Source: an uncultured Azospirillum sp.
GTDB taxonomy: Bacteria; Pseudomonadota; Alphaproteobacteria; RF32; CAG-239
Length of the DNA: 41,731 nt
Assembly: GCA_900542055.1 (NCBI GenBank)
Contig: UQMA01000011.1
Location: forward strand, 1 to 41,731
Reading direction: 5' to 3'
In this document: positions 15,981 to 23,989 of the stretch, in pieces
How the letters are laid out: each line of letters opens with the position of its first letter
Numbering within the stretch: position 1 is the first letter of the stretch
The notes under the pieces: model-generated
What the model saw: the letters and a program-made list of their open reading frames with translations, nothing else
The model's database searches: none
Told to the model about the DNA's origin: nothing
Position numbers and translations under genes: made by a program

Positions 15981-16008
15981 TTGCAAAAATAATTCGTTGT
16001 GTTATACA
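15981..16008 (+). promoter_or_regulatory. Promoter for rplK-rplA
   Basis: TTGCAA (15981-15986), a 16-base spacer and TATACA (16003-16008). It would give a leader of about 100 bases before rplK. A 6-base inverted repeat TGCAAC/GTTGCA (15956-15971) lies directly upstream. Confidence 0.55.
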
Positions 16009-16063
16009 AGGGCAGTGTTTTAAGAGAATGTTGCTCTTATAAACATAATTTTATGTATAAAAC

Positions 16064-16094
16064 TTGTGGGGGATTAGCCATAATCTTACCACAA
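16064..16094 (+). promoter_or_regulatory. Leader hairpin of the L11-L1 operon
   Basis: TTGTGG (16064-16069) pairs with CCACAA (16089-16094). Inside, GATTA (16072-16076) pairs with TAATC (16081-16085) around GCCA, with an asymmetric internal loop GG/TTA. It lies 20 bases before rplK, where L1 protein represses its own operon in other bacteria. An L1-binding role is an inference from position and from the asymmetric loop. A smaller hairpin (TAAGAG/CTCTTA, 16021-16039) precedes it. Confidence 0.45.
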
Positions 16095-16113
16095 ACCTAA
16101 GTGAGGTATTAAA

Positions 16114-16554
16114 ATGGCTGTAAAATCTAAAAAGAAAATTTTAGGATTGATCAAGCTGCAAATCCCCGCTGGAAAGGCAAACCCTTCTCCTCCGGTTGGT
16201 CCTGCTTTGGGCCAAAAAGGCTTGAACATTATGGAATTCTGCAAAGCTTTTAACGCTGCTACTCAAAAAATGGAACCGGGAATCCCTGTTCCGGTAGTGA
16301 TTACTGCTTATGAAGACAAGTCTTTCACTTTCATTACAAAACTTCCTCCGGTCGCTTATTATATTAAGACCGCTGCTAAAGTTAAATCCGGTTCTAAAGA
16401 ACCCAGCAAAACTTTTGCCGGCCAGATTACTATGGAACAGGTTAAAGAAATTGCTACTGCTAAAATGCCGGATTTGAATTGTTCAACAGTAGAATCGGCT
16501 ATGAATATGGTTAAAGGTCAGGCCTCTTCTATGGGTATCAAGGTTGTGGAGTAG
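16114..16554 (+). CDS. rplK: 50S ribosomal protein uL11
   Basis: uL11, part of the GTPase-associated stalk base with 23S rRNA. The N-terminal domain has KLQIPAGKANPSPPVGPALG with QKGLNIMEFCKAFN; the C-terminal RNA-binding domain has KTFAGQITMEQVKEIA and TVESAMNMVKGQASSMGI. 146 residues, a few more than the common 142. The ATG has GTGAGG 8 bases upstream. rplA follows after 4 bases. Confidence 0.97.
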   Translation: MAVKSKKKILGLIKLQIPAGKANPSPPVGPALGQKGLNIMEFCKAFNAATQKMEPGIPVPVVITAYEDKSFTFITKLPPVAYYIKTAAKVKSGSKEPSKTFAGQITMEQVKEIATAKMPDLNCSTVESAMNMVKGQASSMGIKVVE

Positions 16555-16558
16555 GAAG

Positions 16559-17242
16559 ATGTCAGGAAAAAGAATTGTAAACATTTATAAAAACGTTGAC
16601 AAGTCAAAACTGTATTCTCTGAAAGAAGCAGTAAAGCTGGTTAAAGAAAATGCTAATGCCAAATTTGACGAAACTGTTGATTTGGCTATCAATCTTGGTA
16701 TTGACCCGAAATATGCCGACCAAATGGTAAGAGGCGTTTGCGCTTTGCCTAACGGTACAGGTAAAACTGTTCGCGTTGCTGTTTTGGCTCAAGGTGAAAA
16801 AGCTGACGAAGCTAAAGCCGCCGGTGCTGATATTGTCGGTGCTGAAAATTTGATTGATTCCATTTTGTCAGGCAAAGTTGAATTTGATCGCTGCATTGCC
16901 ACTCCCGATATGATGGGTATGGCTGGTAAGGTTGCTCGTATTTTGGGACCTAAAGGCTTGATGCCAAACCCAAAATTGGGTACTGTTACCATGGATGTAG
17001 CCGGAGCTGTTAAAAAAGCCAAAGCCGGTGAAGTTCAATATCGTGCAGAAAAAACCGGTATCGTTCATGCCGGAATCGGTAAAGTAAGCTTTAGCGAAGA
17101 TGCTATTTATGAAAACGCCAAAACTTTGATTGACGCTATCATTAAGGCTAAACCGTCAGGCGCCAAAGGAACTTATATGAAGAAAATTTGCATCAGTTCC
17201 ACAATGGGTGCCGGCGTTCATGTTGATCTTGCAAATCTCTAG
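16559..17242 (+). CDS. rplA: 50S ribosomal protein uL1
   Basis: uL1, the mobile L1-stalk protein, which also represses the L11 operon in many bacteria. It has YSLKEAVKLVKENANAKFDE at the start, VDLAINLGIDPKYADQMVRG, and GKVARILGPKGLMPNPKLGT in the middle domain, all family signatures; it ends SSTMGAGVHVDL. Start is the ATG at 16559 with AGGAAG before it; the in-frame GTG at 16544 lies inside rplK and is ignored. 227 residues, normal length. Confidence 0.97.
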   Translation: MSGKRIVNIYKNVDKSKLYSLKEAVKLVKENANAKFDETVDLAINLGIDPKYADQMVRGVCALPNGTGKTVRVAVLAQGEKADEAKAAGADIVGAENLIDSILSGKVEFDRCIATPDMMGMAGKVARILGPKGLMPNPKLGTVTMDVAGAVKKAKAGEVQYRAEKTGIVHAGIGKVSFSEDAIYENAKTLIDAIIKAKPSGAKGTYMKKICISSTMGAGVHVDLANL

Positions 17243-17275
17243 TTTTGAGCTTGTAAGATTAAACGCTGAAAGTTC

Positions 17276-17397
17276 GGGCGGATTTCTTGTCCGCCCAATC
17301 TTCCCGAAACTTCGGGAAAACTGTCCAAGACTGCAGGCGGGTATCCTTAAATATCCTGCATAGACGGGAGTTGAAATTTTATTTTTCTCCTGGACAG
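17276..17397 (+). promoter_or_regulatory. Ribosomal protein L10 leader
   Basis: Structured leader between rplA and rplJ (the spacer is 237 bases). A hairpin GGGCGGA/TCCGCCC (17276-17296) and a second TTCCCGA/TCGGGAA (17301-17318) come first. Then a long-range stem CTGTCCA (17321-17327)/TGGACAG (17391-17397) encloses TGCAGG/CCTGCA (17332-17360) and the AGACGGGAG motif with GGAG/CTCC pairing. This is the arrangement of the L10 leader where the L10-L12 complex binds and represses rplJ-rplL. The match is by remembered features, not by a covariance-model search. Confidence 0.8.
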
Positions 17398-17479
17398 ATT
17401 AACCTCATTGCCTGCAAAGGCGATGAAAATGTGAAATCAAACATCGTTTTGTGATGATGTTTTATTTGGAGATAGAAAA

Positions 17480-17962
17480 GTGAATCGTGATGAAAAAGCA
17501 CAGTTGCTTGAAGAACTGAAGCAGTTGTTCAATGATTCTGAAGCTGTGGTAATCTCTCATTATAAAGGATTGACCGTTGCAGAAGTTTCTGAATTGCGTG
17601 ACAACATCCGTAAAACCGGAGCAGGTTTTAGAGTAACTAAAAATCGCATCACACGTCTGGCTCTGAAAGGCACAAAATTTGAGGCTTTGTCTGATTTGTT
17701 CAAAGGTCCGACCGCTGTTACGTTCGCCCATGATCCAATCTCAGCCTGCAAAGCTTGTGTCGAATTTGCAAAAGGTAACGAAAAATTGGTTATCCTCGGC
17801 GGTGCTATGGATACCGGTGTTTTGTCACTTGAAGAAATTCAAAAATTGGCAAGTATTCCGTCTATGGACGAATTGCGCGCCAAAATTATTGGTTTGCTTC
17901 AGGCTCCTGCCGCTCAGTTGGCTCGTGTTACCAAAGCCTATTCAGAAAAAGAAGCAGCCTAA
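17480..17962 (+). CDS. rplJ: 50S ribosomal protein uL10
   Basis: uL10, the stalk base protein that carries the L7/L12 dimers and binds its own leader. 160 residues with EELKQLFNDSEAVVISHYKG, VSELRDNIRKTGAGFRVTKN and the C-terminal L12-binding helix region (LRAKIIGLLQAPAAQLARV). The start is GTG at 17480, with GGAG at 17468-17471 (8 bases upstream). A long leader precedes it, and rplL follows after 60 bases. Confidence 0.96.
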   Translation: MNRDEKAQLLEELKQLFNDSEAVVISHYKGLTVAEVSELRDNIRKTGAGFRVTKNRITRLALKGTKFEALSDLFKGPTAVTFAHDPISACKACVEFAKGNEKLVILGGAMDTGVLSLEEIQKLASIPSMDELRAKIIGLLQAPAAQLARVTKAYSEKEAA

Positions 17963-18022
17963 CAGCTGTGTGTGTTGTAGTTTTTTATAAAACAAGATTT
18001 AATTTATTTATGGAGAAAAAAG

Positions 18023-18388
18023 ATGGCCGATTTAGCCAAGTTAGTAGATGAATTGTCAGCTTTGACCGTTATGGAAGCTGCTGATCTTTCAAAAATGTTA
18101 GAAGAAAAATGGGGCGTTTCTGCCGCTGCTGCCGTAGCTGTTGCTGCTGGTGCCGGTGCTGCTGCCGTTGAAGAAAAAGACGAATTCGAAGTTGTTTTGG
18201 TTGCTGCCGGTGACAACAAGATTAACGTTATTAAAGAAATCCGCGCTATCACACAATTAGGCTTGAAAGAAGCTAAAGATTTGGTTGATGGTGCTCCTAA
18301 AACTATTAAAGAAAGCGCTCCTAAAGCTGAAGCTGAAGAAATCAAGAAGAAACTTGAAGCAGCTGGCGCTAAAGTTGAATTGAAGTAA
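18023..18388 (+). CDS. rplL: 50S ribosomal protein bL12
   Basis: bL12, the flexible stalk protein that recruits translation GTPases. 121 residues: an N-terminal dimerisation domain (LAKLVDELSALTVMEAADLS), an Ala-rich hinge (about 33-50), and the C-terminal domain with FEVVLVAAGDNKINVIKEIR and GLKEAKDLVDGAPKTIKE. Length is normal. GGAG lies 8 bases before the ATG. A terminator follows, so rpoB is not simply co-transcribed. Confidence 0.97.
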   Translation: MADLAKLVDELSALTVMEAADLSKMLEEKWGVSAAAAVAVAAGAGAAAVEEKDEFEVVLVAAGDNKINVIKEIRAITQLGLKEAKDLVDGAPKTIKESAPKAEAEEIKKKLEAAGAKVELK

Positions 18389-18410
18389 TTTCGATTTAAT
18401 AGCTTTAATA

Positions 18411-18440
18411 AAAAACTCCTGAGAAATCGGGAGTTTTTTT
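18411..18440 (+). terminator. Intrinsic terminator after rplL
   Basis: AAAAACTCC pairs with GGAGTTTTT over a 10-base loop, followed by more T. It separates rplJ-rplL from the unknown gene and rpoB. Confidence 0.85.
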
Positions 18441-18501
18441 GTTTAAAATGTAAGCATTTTCAGTTACAATATTTTTGTTTTATTGCGTATGTGAGAATTT
18501 T

Positions 18502-19512
18502 ATGAATAATCTGTATGATTTCGAAGAAGAAAACAATATTGCAACTGTTTGTGCTAATAAAGCGTTTGAGACAGCCGCCGGTCAAGGTGCTTTCTCCGCA
18601 GAAGCTCAAAAAATAGCAAAATCAACTTTTGATAATGTTCGCCGGTCAAGAGCTGAAAGGTTTCTTAAAGATTTGAATGAAAAATTGGGACAATTGTCCA
18701 ATGCAGATGTGGTTAATTTGTTATTGGCTTTAATTGCCGATGGTTTGATTATTGAAGATGATGAAGATTTGGAATATTGGATTTCGCGTTTAGAAATTTT
18801 GATAGTCAATCGAATCAGCGAATATATGAATTTTTCACTGGCAATGAATCGAGCTTCAGGTAAAGAGCTTAATCAGTTTATGAGTATATTTAAACAGATT
18901 CCGATTTCTGAATTTGAGAATATGGAAAAAATGGCGCAAATTATGCAATTTTTGCATATGAAAAAATCACCTTTGGATGATAAATCGCCGGCTTACGCAA
19001 AATGGAAACAATCAGCAGAGCAATTTTCCCAAATAGAAAAAATGATAAAACGCGATCTGAACAGGCGAAAAAATTCGCATGATGTTCCGAACAATAATAA
19101 CCGTCAGCATGATTCTTTGTCGCAATTAAAAGCTAAAATGCAAAGTGCAGGGGTGGCAGAAGGCGGAAATTATTGGAATGATGTTATTGCTGCTTATAAT
19201 ATGAGCGGGGACAAAGAAAGTTTTGTAAGCCAGTGGACCGCTGATTATGAGCGCATAAGTCAAGAAAACGAATCTAAAAACACTGTTGAAAATACGCGTT
19301 CAATAGAGAAAGAAAATGAAAAAATTGCGCAAAATGAAAGTTTGCAAAAGCAGATGGAAAAGCAAGAACAAAATGATTATTTGAGCACGGAATTTACAAA
19401 CGAGGCAAATCAAAGAGCGGCAATGGCAATAACTGAAAGATATGGAATAAAAATAGATAAAGACAATATTGCCCGTGTTAAAATGGTTGTGAAATCAGGA
19501 AAAGAAATGTGA
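18502..19512 (+). CDS. Unknown protein between rplL and rpoB, 336 aa
   Basis: I do not recognise this protein. It is hydrophilic and acidic in the N-terminal half, with helical stretches (AQKIAKSTFDNVRRSRAERF, NADVVNLLLALIADGLIIED). A Lys/Gln/Asn-rich middle follows (about 190-225), and then a Glu/Gln/Asn-rich low-complexity stretch typical of coiled coil (about 255-300). It ends AAMAITERYGIKIDKDNIAR. No signal peptide, membrane segment or catalytic motif is seen. The ATG at 18502 follows a GTGAG; in-frame residues before it are Cys-rich and unlikely. Codon use is AT-rich. In most proteobacteria rpoB follows rplL directly, so this gene is an insertion in a conserved locus. A terminator separates it from rplL. 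Confidence 0.7.
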   Translation: MNNLYDFEEENNIATVCANKAFETAAGQGAFSAEAQKIAKSTFDNVRRSRAERFLKDLNEKLGQLSNADVVNLLLALIADGLIIEDDEDLEYWISRLEILIVNRISEYMNFSLAMNRASGKELNQFMSIFKQIPISEFENMEKMAQIMQFLHMKKSPLDDKSPAYAKWKQSAEQFSQIEKMIKRDLNRRKNSHDVPNNNNRQHDSLSQLKAKMQSAGVAEGGNYWNDVIAAYNMSGDKESFVSQWTADYERISQENESKNTVENTRSIEKENEKIAQNESLQKQMEKQEQNDYLSTEFTNEANQRAAMAITERYGIKIDKDNIARVKMVVKSGKEM

Positions 19513-19808
19513 TTTTTTTTTATTTATTACCGCTGTTTGAAATGTTGTCAAACAGTGGAAAAAGTTTGTTTCTAAAAGTATTTTTTGCTTGCAAGAATCA
19601 GCAATGTGGGGCATTATCGCACATGAATTTAGCTGCGAATCGCAGCGATTGCATGCAATTATTTTATATTAGCTCATCAAAAGCGGGGCGAATCCGTAGA
19701 ATTGATGAGAATTTTCGTTTTAAAACATATATATATCAACCTTCTGCGGGCGGGATTCAAATTTTTTGATAGTATTGTCGCAGAATATAACCACGAGGAT
19801 TAAACACA
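19513..19808 (+). promoter_or_regulatory. Structured 5' region of rpoB
   Basis: 296 bases without a convincing gene. Inverted repeats are CCGCTGTTTGA/TCAAACAGTGG (19530-19558, 11 pairs, one G-T), GCTGCG/CGCAGC (19632-19646), the palindrome ATTGCATGCAAT (19648-19659), and CTCATCAA/TTGATGAG (19673-19709). A candidate promoter is TTGCAA (19589-19594) with a 17-base spacer and CATTAT (19612-19617). If used, the leader to rpoB would be about 185 bases and contain the last three elements. The first hairpin is not followed by a T-run and so is not a standard terminator. A GTG-started frame (19509-19769) crosses these repeats and is not gene-like. Confidence 0.45.
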
Positions 19809-22800
19809 ATGAAAGAATCTTATACGAGCAAAAGACGTGTAAGAAAGAACTTCGGCCGAATCGACGCTGTGTCGGAAATGCCGAGTTTGATTGAGGTTCA
19901 GACCGCCTCATACCGCAGTTTTATTGAAGGAAAAGACTGTGAGTTTGGTCTTGAAGAAGTTTTTAAATCCATCTTCCCGATTAAAGATTTTTCCGGTAAC
20001 GGCGAACTTGAGTTTGTTAAATATGAGCTCGAAACTCCGAAATATGATATGGACGAGTGCATTAAACGCGATATGACTTATGCCGCTCCGGTAAAAGCAA
20101 CTTTGCGCTTGGTGGTTTGGGATGTAGACGAGGCTACCGGTGCCAAATCTATCCACGACATCAAAGAGCAAGATGTTTATATGGGCGATATTCCCTTGAT
20201 GACGGACAAAGGTACGTTTATCGTAAATGGTACCGAACGCGTTGTTGTTTCACAAATGCACCGTTCTCCGGGGGTTTTCTTTGATAATGACAAAGGCAAA
20301 ACGGTTTCTACCGGTAAATATTTATTTGCAGCCCGTGTTATTCCTTATCGTGGTTCTTGGCTTGATTTTGAATTTGATGCTAAAGATTTGCTGTACGCAC
20401 GTATTGACCGTCGCCGCAAGCTTCCAATTACTTCTATTTTGTATTCTCTCTATTCTAAAGAAACCGAAGAAAAACTTAAAGAGCTTGCAAAAGAAGGCAA
20501 AAAAATTGACAGAAACGATGTTAAAGGTATGGATAAAGAAGAAATTCTTGCGTACTTCTATGATACCGAAACTTTTGTTGCCGACAAAAAAGCTTGGAAA
20601 GTTAAATTTGTTCCTGAACGCATGAAAGGTATTAAATTAAGCTTTGACTTAGTGGATGCCAAAACCGGCAAAGTTGTTGTCGAACAGGGCAAAAAATTGT
20701 CAATTCGCGCGGCCAACAAACTTGTAGAAGAAGGTTTGGAATTCTACAAAGCAGGAGATGACCGTTTAATCGGCAAATATTTGGCAACGGCTTTGGTTAA
20801 TGCTAAAACAGGCGAAGTATTGGCTGATGCCGGAGCTGAAATTACTGCTGAATTGCTTGAACAAATCCGCGACGCTAAAATCAATGAAGTTAAAACACTT
20901 TATATTGATAATATCAATGTTGGTCCGTATATCCGCAATACTTTGGAAATTGATAAAAACCACTGCCGCGAAGAAGCTTTGTTGGATGTTTATCGCGTTA
21001 TGCGTCCTGGTGAACCGGCAACTTATGAAGCTGCTGATCAATTGTTCAAAGGTTTGTTCTTTGATAATGAACGTTATGATTTGTCATCAGTCGGCCGTGT
21101 AAAAATCAACACCGCTCTTGATATTCCTTTTGATGAAGCGCCGGATACATGCCACACATTGCGTAAAGATGATATTTTGCGCATTGTAAAGCATTTGGTT
21201 GAATTGCGTGATGGTCACGGCGAAGTTGATGATATTGACCACTTAGGCAACCGCCGTGTTCGCTCTGTAGGCGAATTGATGGAAAATCAATATCGTATGG
21301 GCTTGTTGCGTATGGAAAGAGCCATTCGCGAAAGAATGAGCGCCGAAATTTTGAATAATGTTAAACCACAGGATTTGGTTAACGCTAAACCGATAGCTTC
21401 AGTTATCCGTGAATTTTTCGGATCTTCTCAGTTGTCGCAGTTTATGGATCAAAACAACCCGTTGTCTGAAATTACGCATAAGCGCCGTTTATCGGCTTTG
21501 GGCCCCGGTGGTTTGTCTCGTGATCGCGCAGGCTTTGAAGTCCGTGACGTACATCCGACACACTATGGACGTATCTGCCCGATTGAAAGTCCTGAAGGTC
21601 CGAACATCGGTTTGATTAACTCCTTGTCAACCTATGCCCGCATTAATAAATACGGTTTTATCGAATGCCCGTACCGTAAGGTTGTAAACGGCATCGTTAC
21701 CAAAGAAGTTGTTTATTTGTCTGCTGATCAGGAAGGTAAATACATTATTGCCGAAGCAAATGCCGAAGTAAGAGATGATGGTACATTTGTAAAAGATACA
21801 ATTGCCTGCCGTAAAGCCGGTGAATTTGAGTTTGCAACACCTGCCGAAATTAATTTCATCGACGTTGCACCTCAGCAACTGGTTTCTGTTGCTGCTGCAT
21901 TAATTCCGTTCCTTGAAAACGATGATGCGAACCGTGCTTTGATGGGATCAAACATGCAGCGTCAAGGCGTGCCTCTTTTGCGTTCGGAAGCTCCGTTGGT
22001 CGGTACAGGTATGGAAGCTACCGTTGCTAAAGATTCAGGCGCAACCGTTGTTTGTAAATATGACGGTATTGTAGATGCGGTTGATGCTAATCGTATTGTT
22101 GTTCGTTCTCAAAGCAAAAATTCGAACGATGTCGGCGTCGAAATTTATAAATTGCAGAAATTCCGCCGTTCTAACCAAAATACCTGCATTAACCAAGTTC
22201 CGTTGGTAAAAGTTGGCGACGAAGTTAAAGCCGGCGACATTATGGCTGATGGTCCATGTACGGATATGGGTGAATTGGCGCTCGGTAAAAATATGCTGGT
22301 TGCGTTCATGCCTTGGAATGGTTTGAACTACGAGGATGCTATTTTGCTTTCAGAAAGAGTTTCTCGCGACGATGTTTTGACTTCATTGCATATTGAAGAA
22401 TTTGAAGTAATGGCTCGTGATACCAAACTTGGTCAGGAAGAAATTACTCGCGATATTCCGAATGTGGGCGAAGAGGCTTTGAAAAACTTGGATGAAGCCG
22501 GTATTGTTTATATTGGCGCTGAAGTTAAGGCCGGCGATATTTTGGTTGGTAAAGTTACTCCTAAAGGTGAATCTCCGGTTACACCTGAAGAAAAATTGCT
22601 GCGTGCAATTTTCGGTGAAAAAGCCAGTGATGTCCGTGATACATCTTTACGCGTTCAACCCGGTATCGAAGGTATCGTTGTAGATGTTCAAGTCTTTTCT
22701 CGCCGTGGCGTTGAAAAAGATGAACGTGCTTTGTCAATTGAACAGCAGGAAATTTCTCAATTGGCTAAAGACCGCGACGATGAAATTGCAATTATTCGCA

Positions 22801-23972
22801 AAATTTTCGAAGAACGCTTGAAATCAATGCTTTTAGGACAAACAGTGGTTGATGCTCCTAAAGGAATTGCTAAAAAATCTGTTTTGGATGAAAGCAGCTT
22901 TGAAGCCGTACCTTCTTCACAATGGCGTAAAATTGTCGTTAAAGACGAAGAAGTTATGTCGAAGATTGAAGAATTTATCGCAGCTTATGACATGCGTGTT
23001 GAAGGTGTTCAAAAACACTTTGACGACAAAGTTGAAAAAGTTCAACGCGGCGATGATTTGCTTCCTGGCGTATTGAAAGCGGTTAAAGTATTTATTGCTA
23101 CCAAACGTAAAATGCAAACCGGTGATAAAATGGCCGGCCGCCATGGTAACAAAGGTACCGTATCACGCGTTTTGCCATTACAGGATATGCCTTATATGGA
23201 AGACGGCACACCTGTTGATATCGTGCTGAACCCGTTAGGCGTGCCTTCACGTATGAACGTCGGACAAATTTTGGAAACACACCTCGGCTGGGCAGCCAAA
23301 GAATTGGGTCGTCAGCTGAACGAAATGTGTGAACAATATAAACGCGGTGAGAAAACTATTGAGGAATTAAATGAAAAATTAAAGGCTATTTACGGTGAAA
23401 AGCAATATAATAAAGAAATTGCCAATATGACAAATGCCGAAAAAGCCGAAATGATTTCTCATGTTAAAAACGGTATTCCTATGGCTACACCTGTATTTGA
23501 CGGCGCTCATGAAAATGATATCAACCGCATGCTTGATATGGCTGGTTTGCCGACTTCAGGTCAGATAGATCTTTATGATGGCCGCACAGGTGAAAAATTT
23601 GACCGTAAGGTTACTGTCGGTATCATTTATATGATTAAGCTGCACCACATCGTTGATGAAAAAATGCACGCTCGTTCTGTTGGTCCGTACAGTTTGGTTA
23701 CTCAACAGCCTTTGGGTGGTAAAGCTCAATTCGGCGGACAACGTTTCGGTGAAATGGAAGTTTGGGCATTGCAGGCTTATGGTGCTGCCTATACTTTGCA
23801 GGAAATGTTGACAGTTAAATCCGATGATGTTGCCGGAAGAACAAAAGTTTATGAAGCTATTGTCCGCGGCGAAGAAGGATTTGAAGCCGGTATTCCGGAA
23901 TCGTTCAACGTTTTGGTTAAAGAAATCAAATCGTTGTGCTTGAACGTCGAACTTTTGAACGAAGCCATTTAA
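19809..23972 (+). CDS. rpoB: RNA polymerase beta subunit
   Basis: Catalytic beta subunit of RNA polymerase, 1387 residues (normal for alphaproteobacteria). Recognisable parts run in order. These are SYTSKRRVRKNFGRIDAVSE at the N-terminus and the rifampicin region with SSQLSQFMDQNNPLSE, THKRRLSALGPGGL (wild-type-looking) and ESPEGPNIGLINSLS. Then come GKNMLVAFMPWNGLNYEDAI, the KMAGRHGNKG loop, and the C-terminal QQPLGGKAQFGGQRFGEMEV. The start is ATG at 19809 with GAGGA 10 bases upstream. The stop is followed by rpoC after 17 bases, so the two are an operon, as expected. Confidence 0.98.
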   Translation: MKESYTSKRRVRKNFGRIDAVSEMPSLIEVQTASYRSFIEGKDCEFGLEEVFKSIFPIKDFSGNGELEFVKYELETPKYDMDECIKRDMTYAAPVKATLRLVVWDVDEATGAKSIHDIKEQDVYMGDIPLMTDKGTFIVNGTERVVVSQMHRSPGVFFDNDKGKTVSTGKYLFAARVIPYRGSWLDFEFDAKDLLYARIDRRRKLPITSILYSLYSKETEEKLKELAKEGKKIDRNDVKGMDKEEILAYFYDTETFVADKKAWKVKFVPERMKGIKLSFDLVDAKTGKVVVEQGKKLSIRAANKLVEEGLEFYKAGDDRLIGKYLATALVNAKTGEVLADAGAEITAELLEQIRDAKINEVKTLYIDNINVGPYIRNTLEIDKNHCREEALLDVYRVMRPGEPATYEAADQLFKGLFFDNERYDLSSVGRVKINTALDIPFDEAPDTCHTLRKDDILRIVKHLVELRDGHGEVDDIDHLGNRRVRSVGELMENQYRMGLLRMERAIRERMSAEILNNVKPQDLVNAKPIASVIREFFGSSQLSQFMDQNNPLSEITHKRRLSALGPGGLSRDRAGFEVRDVHPTHYGRICPIESPEGPNIGLINSLSTYARINKYGFIECPYRKVVNGIVTKEVVYLSADQEGKYIIAEANAEVRDDGTFVKDTIACRKAGEFEFATPAEINFIDVAPQQLVSVAAALIPFLENDDANRALMGSNMQRQGVPLLRSEAPLVGTGMEATVAKDSGATVVCKYDGIVDAVDANRIVVRSQSKNSNDVGVEIYKLQKFRRSNQNTCINQVPLVKVGDEVKAGDIMADGPCTDMGELALGKNMLVAFMPWNGLNYEDAILLSERVSRDDVLTSLHIEEFEVMARDTKLGQEEITRDIPNVGEEALKNLDEAGIVYIGAEVKAGDILVGKVTPKGESPVTPEEKLLRAIFGEKASDVRDTSLRVQPGIEGIVVDVQVFSRRGVEKDERALSIEQQEISQLAKDRDDEIAIIRKIFEERLKSMLLGQTVVDAPKGIAKKSVLDESSFEAVPSSQWRKIVVKDEEVMSKIEEFIAAYDMRVEGVQKHFDDKVEKVQRGDDLLPGVLKAVKVFIATKRKMQTGDKMAGRHGNKGTVSRVLPLQDMPYMEDGTPVDIVLNPLGVPSRMNVGQILETHLGWAAKELGRQLNEMCEQYKRGEKTIEELNEKLKAIYGEKQYNKEIANMTNAEKAEMISHVKNGIPMATPVFDGAHENDINRMLDMAGLPTSGQIDLYDGRTGEKFDRKVTVGIIYMIKLHHIVDEKMHARSVGPYSLVTQQPLGGKAQFGGQRFGEMEVWALQAYGAAYTLQEMLTVKSDDVAGRTKVYEAIVRGEEGFEAGIPESFNVLVKEIKSLCLNVELLNEAI

Positions 23973-23989
23973 GTTGGGAGATAAAAAAT

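Noticed and set aside
19648..19659. Palindrome ATTGCATGCAAT as a known operator
   Set aside because: Perfect but only 12 bases, and I could not assign it to any regulator; recorded only as part of the rpoB leader.
19509..19769. 86-codon open frame between the unknown gene and rpoB
   Set aside because: It starts with GTG overlapping the previous stop, has no family-like composition, and crosses several inverted repeats that explain the region better.
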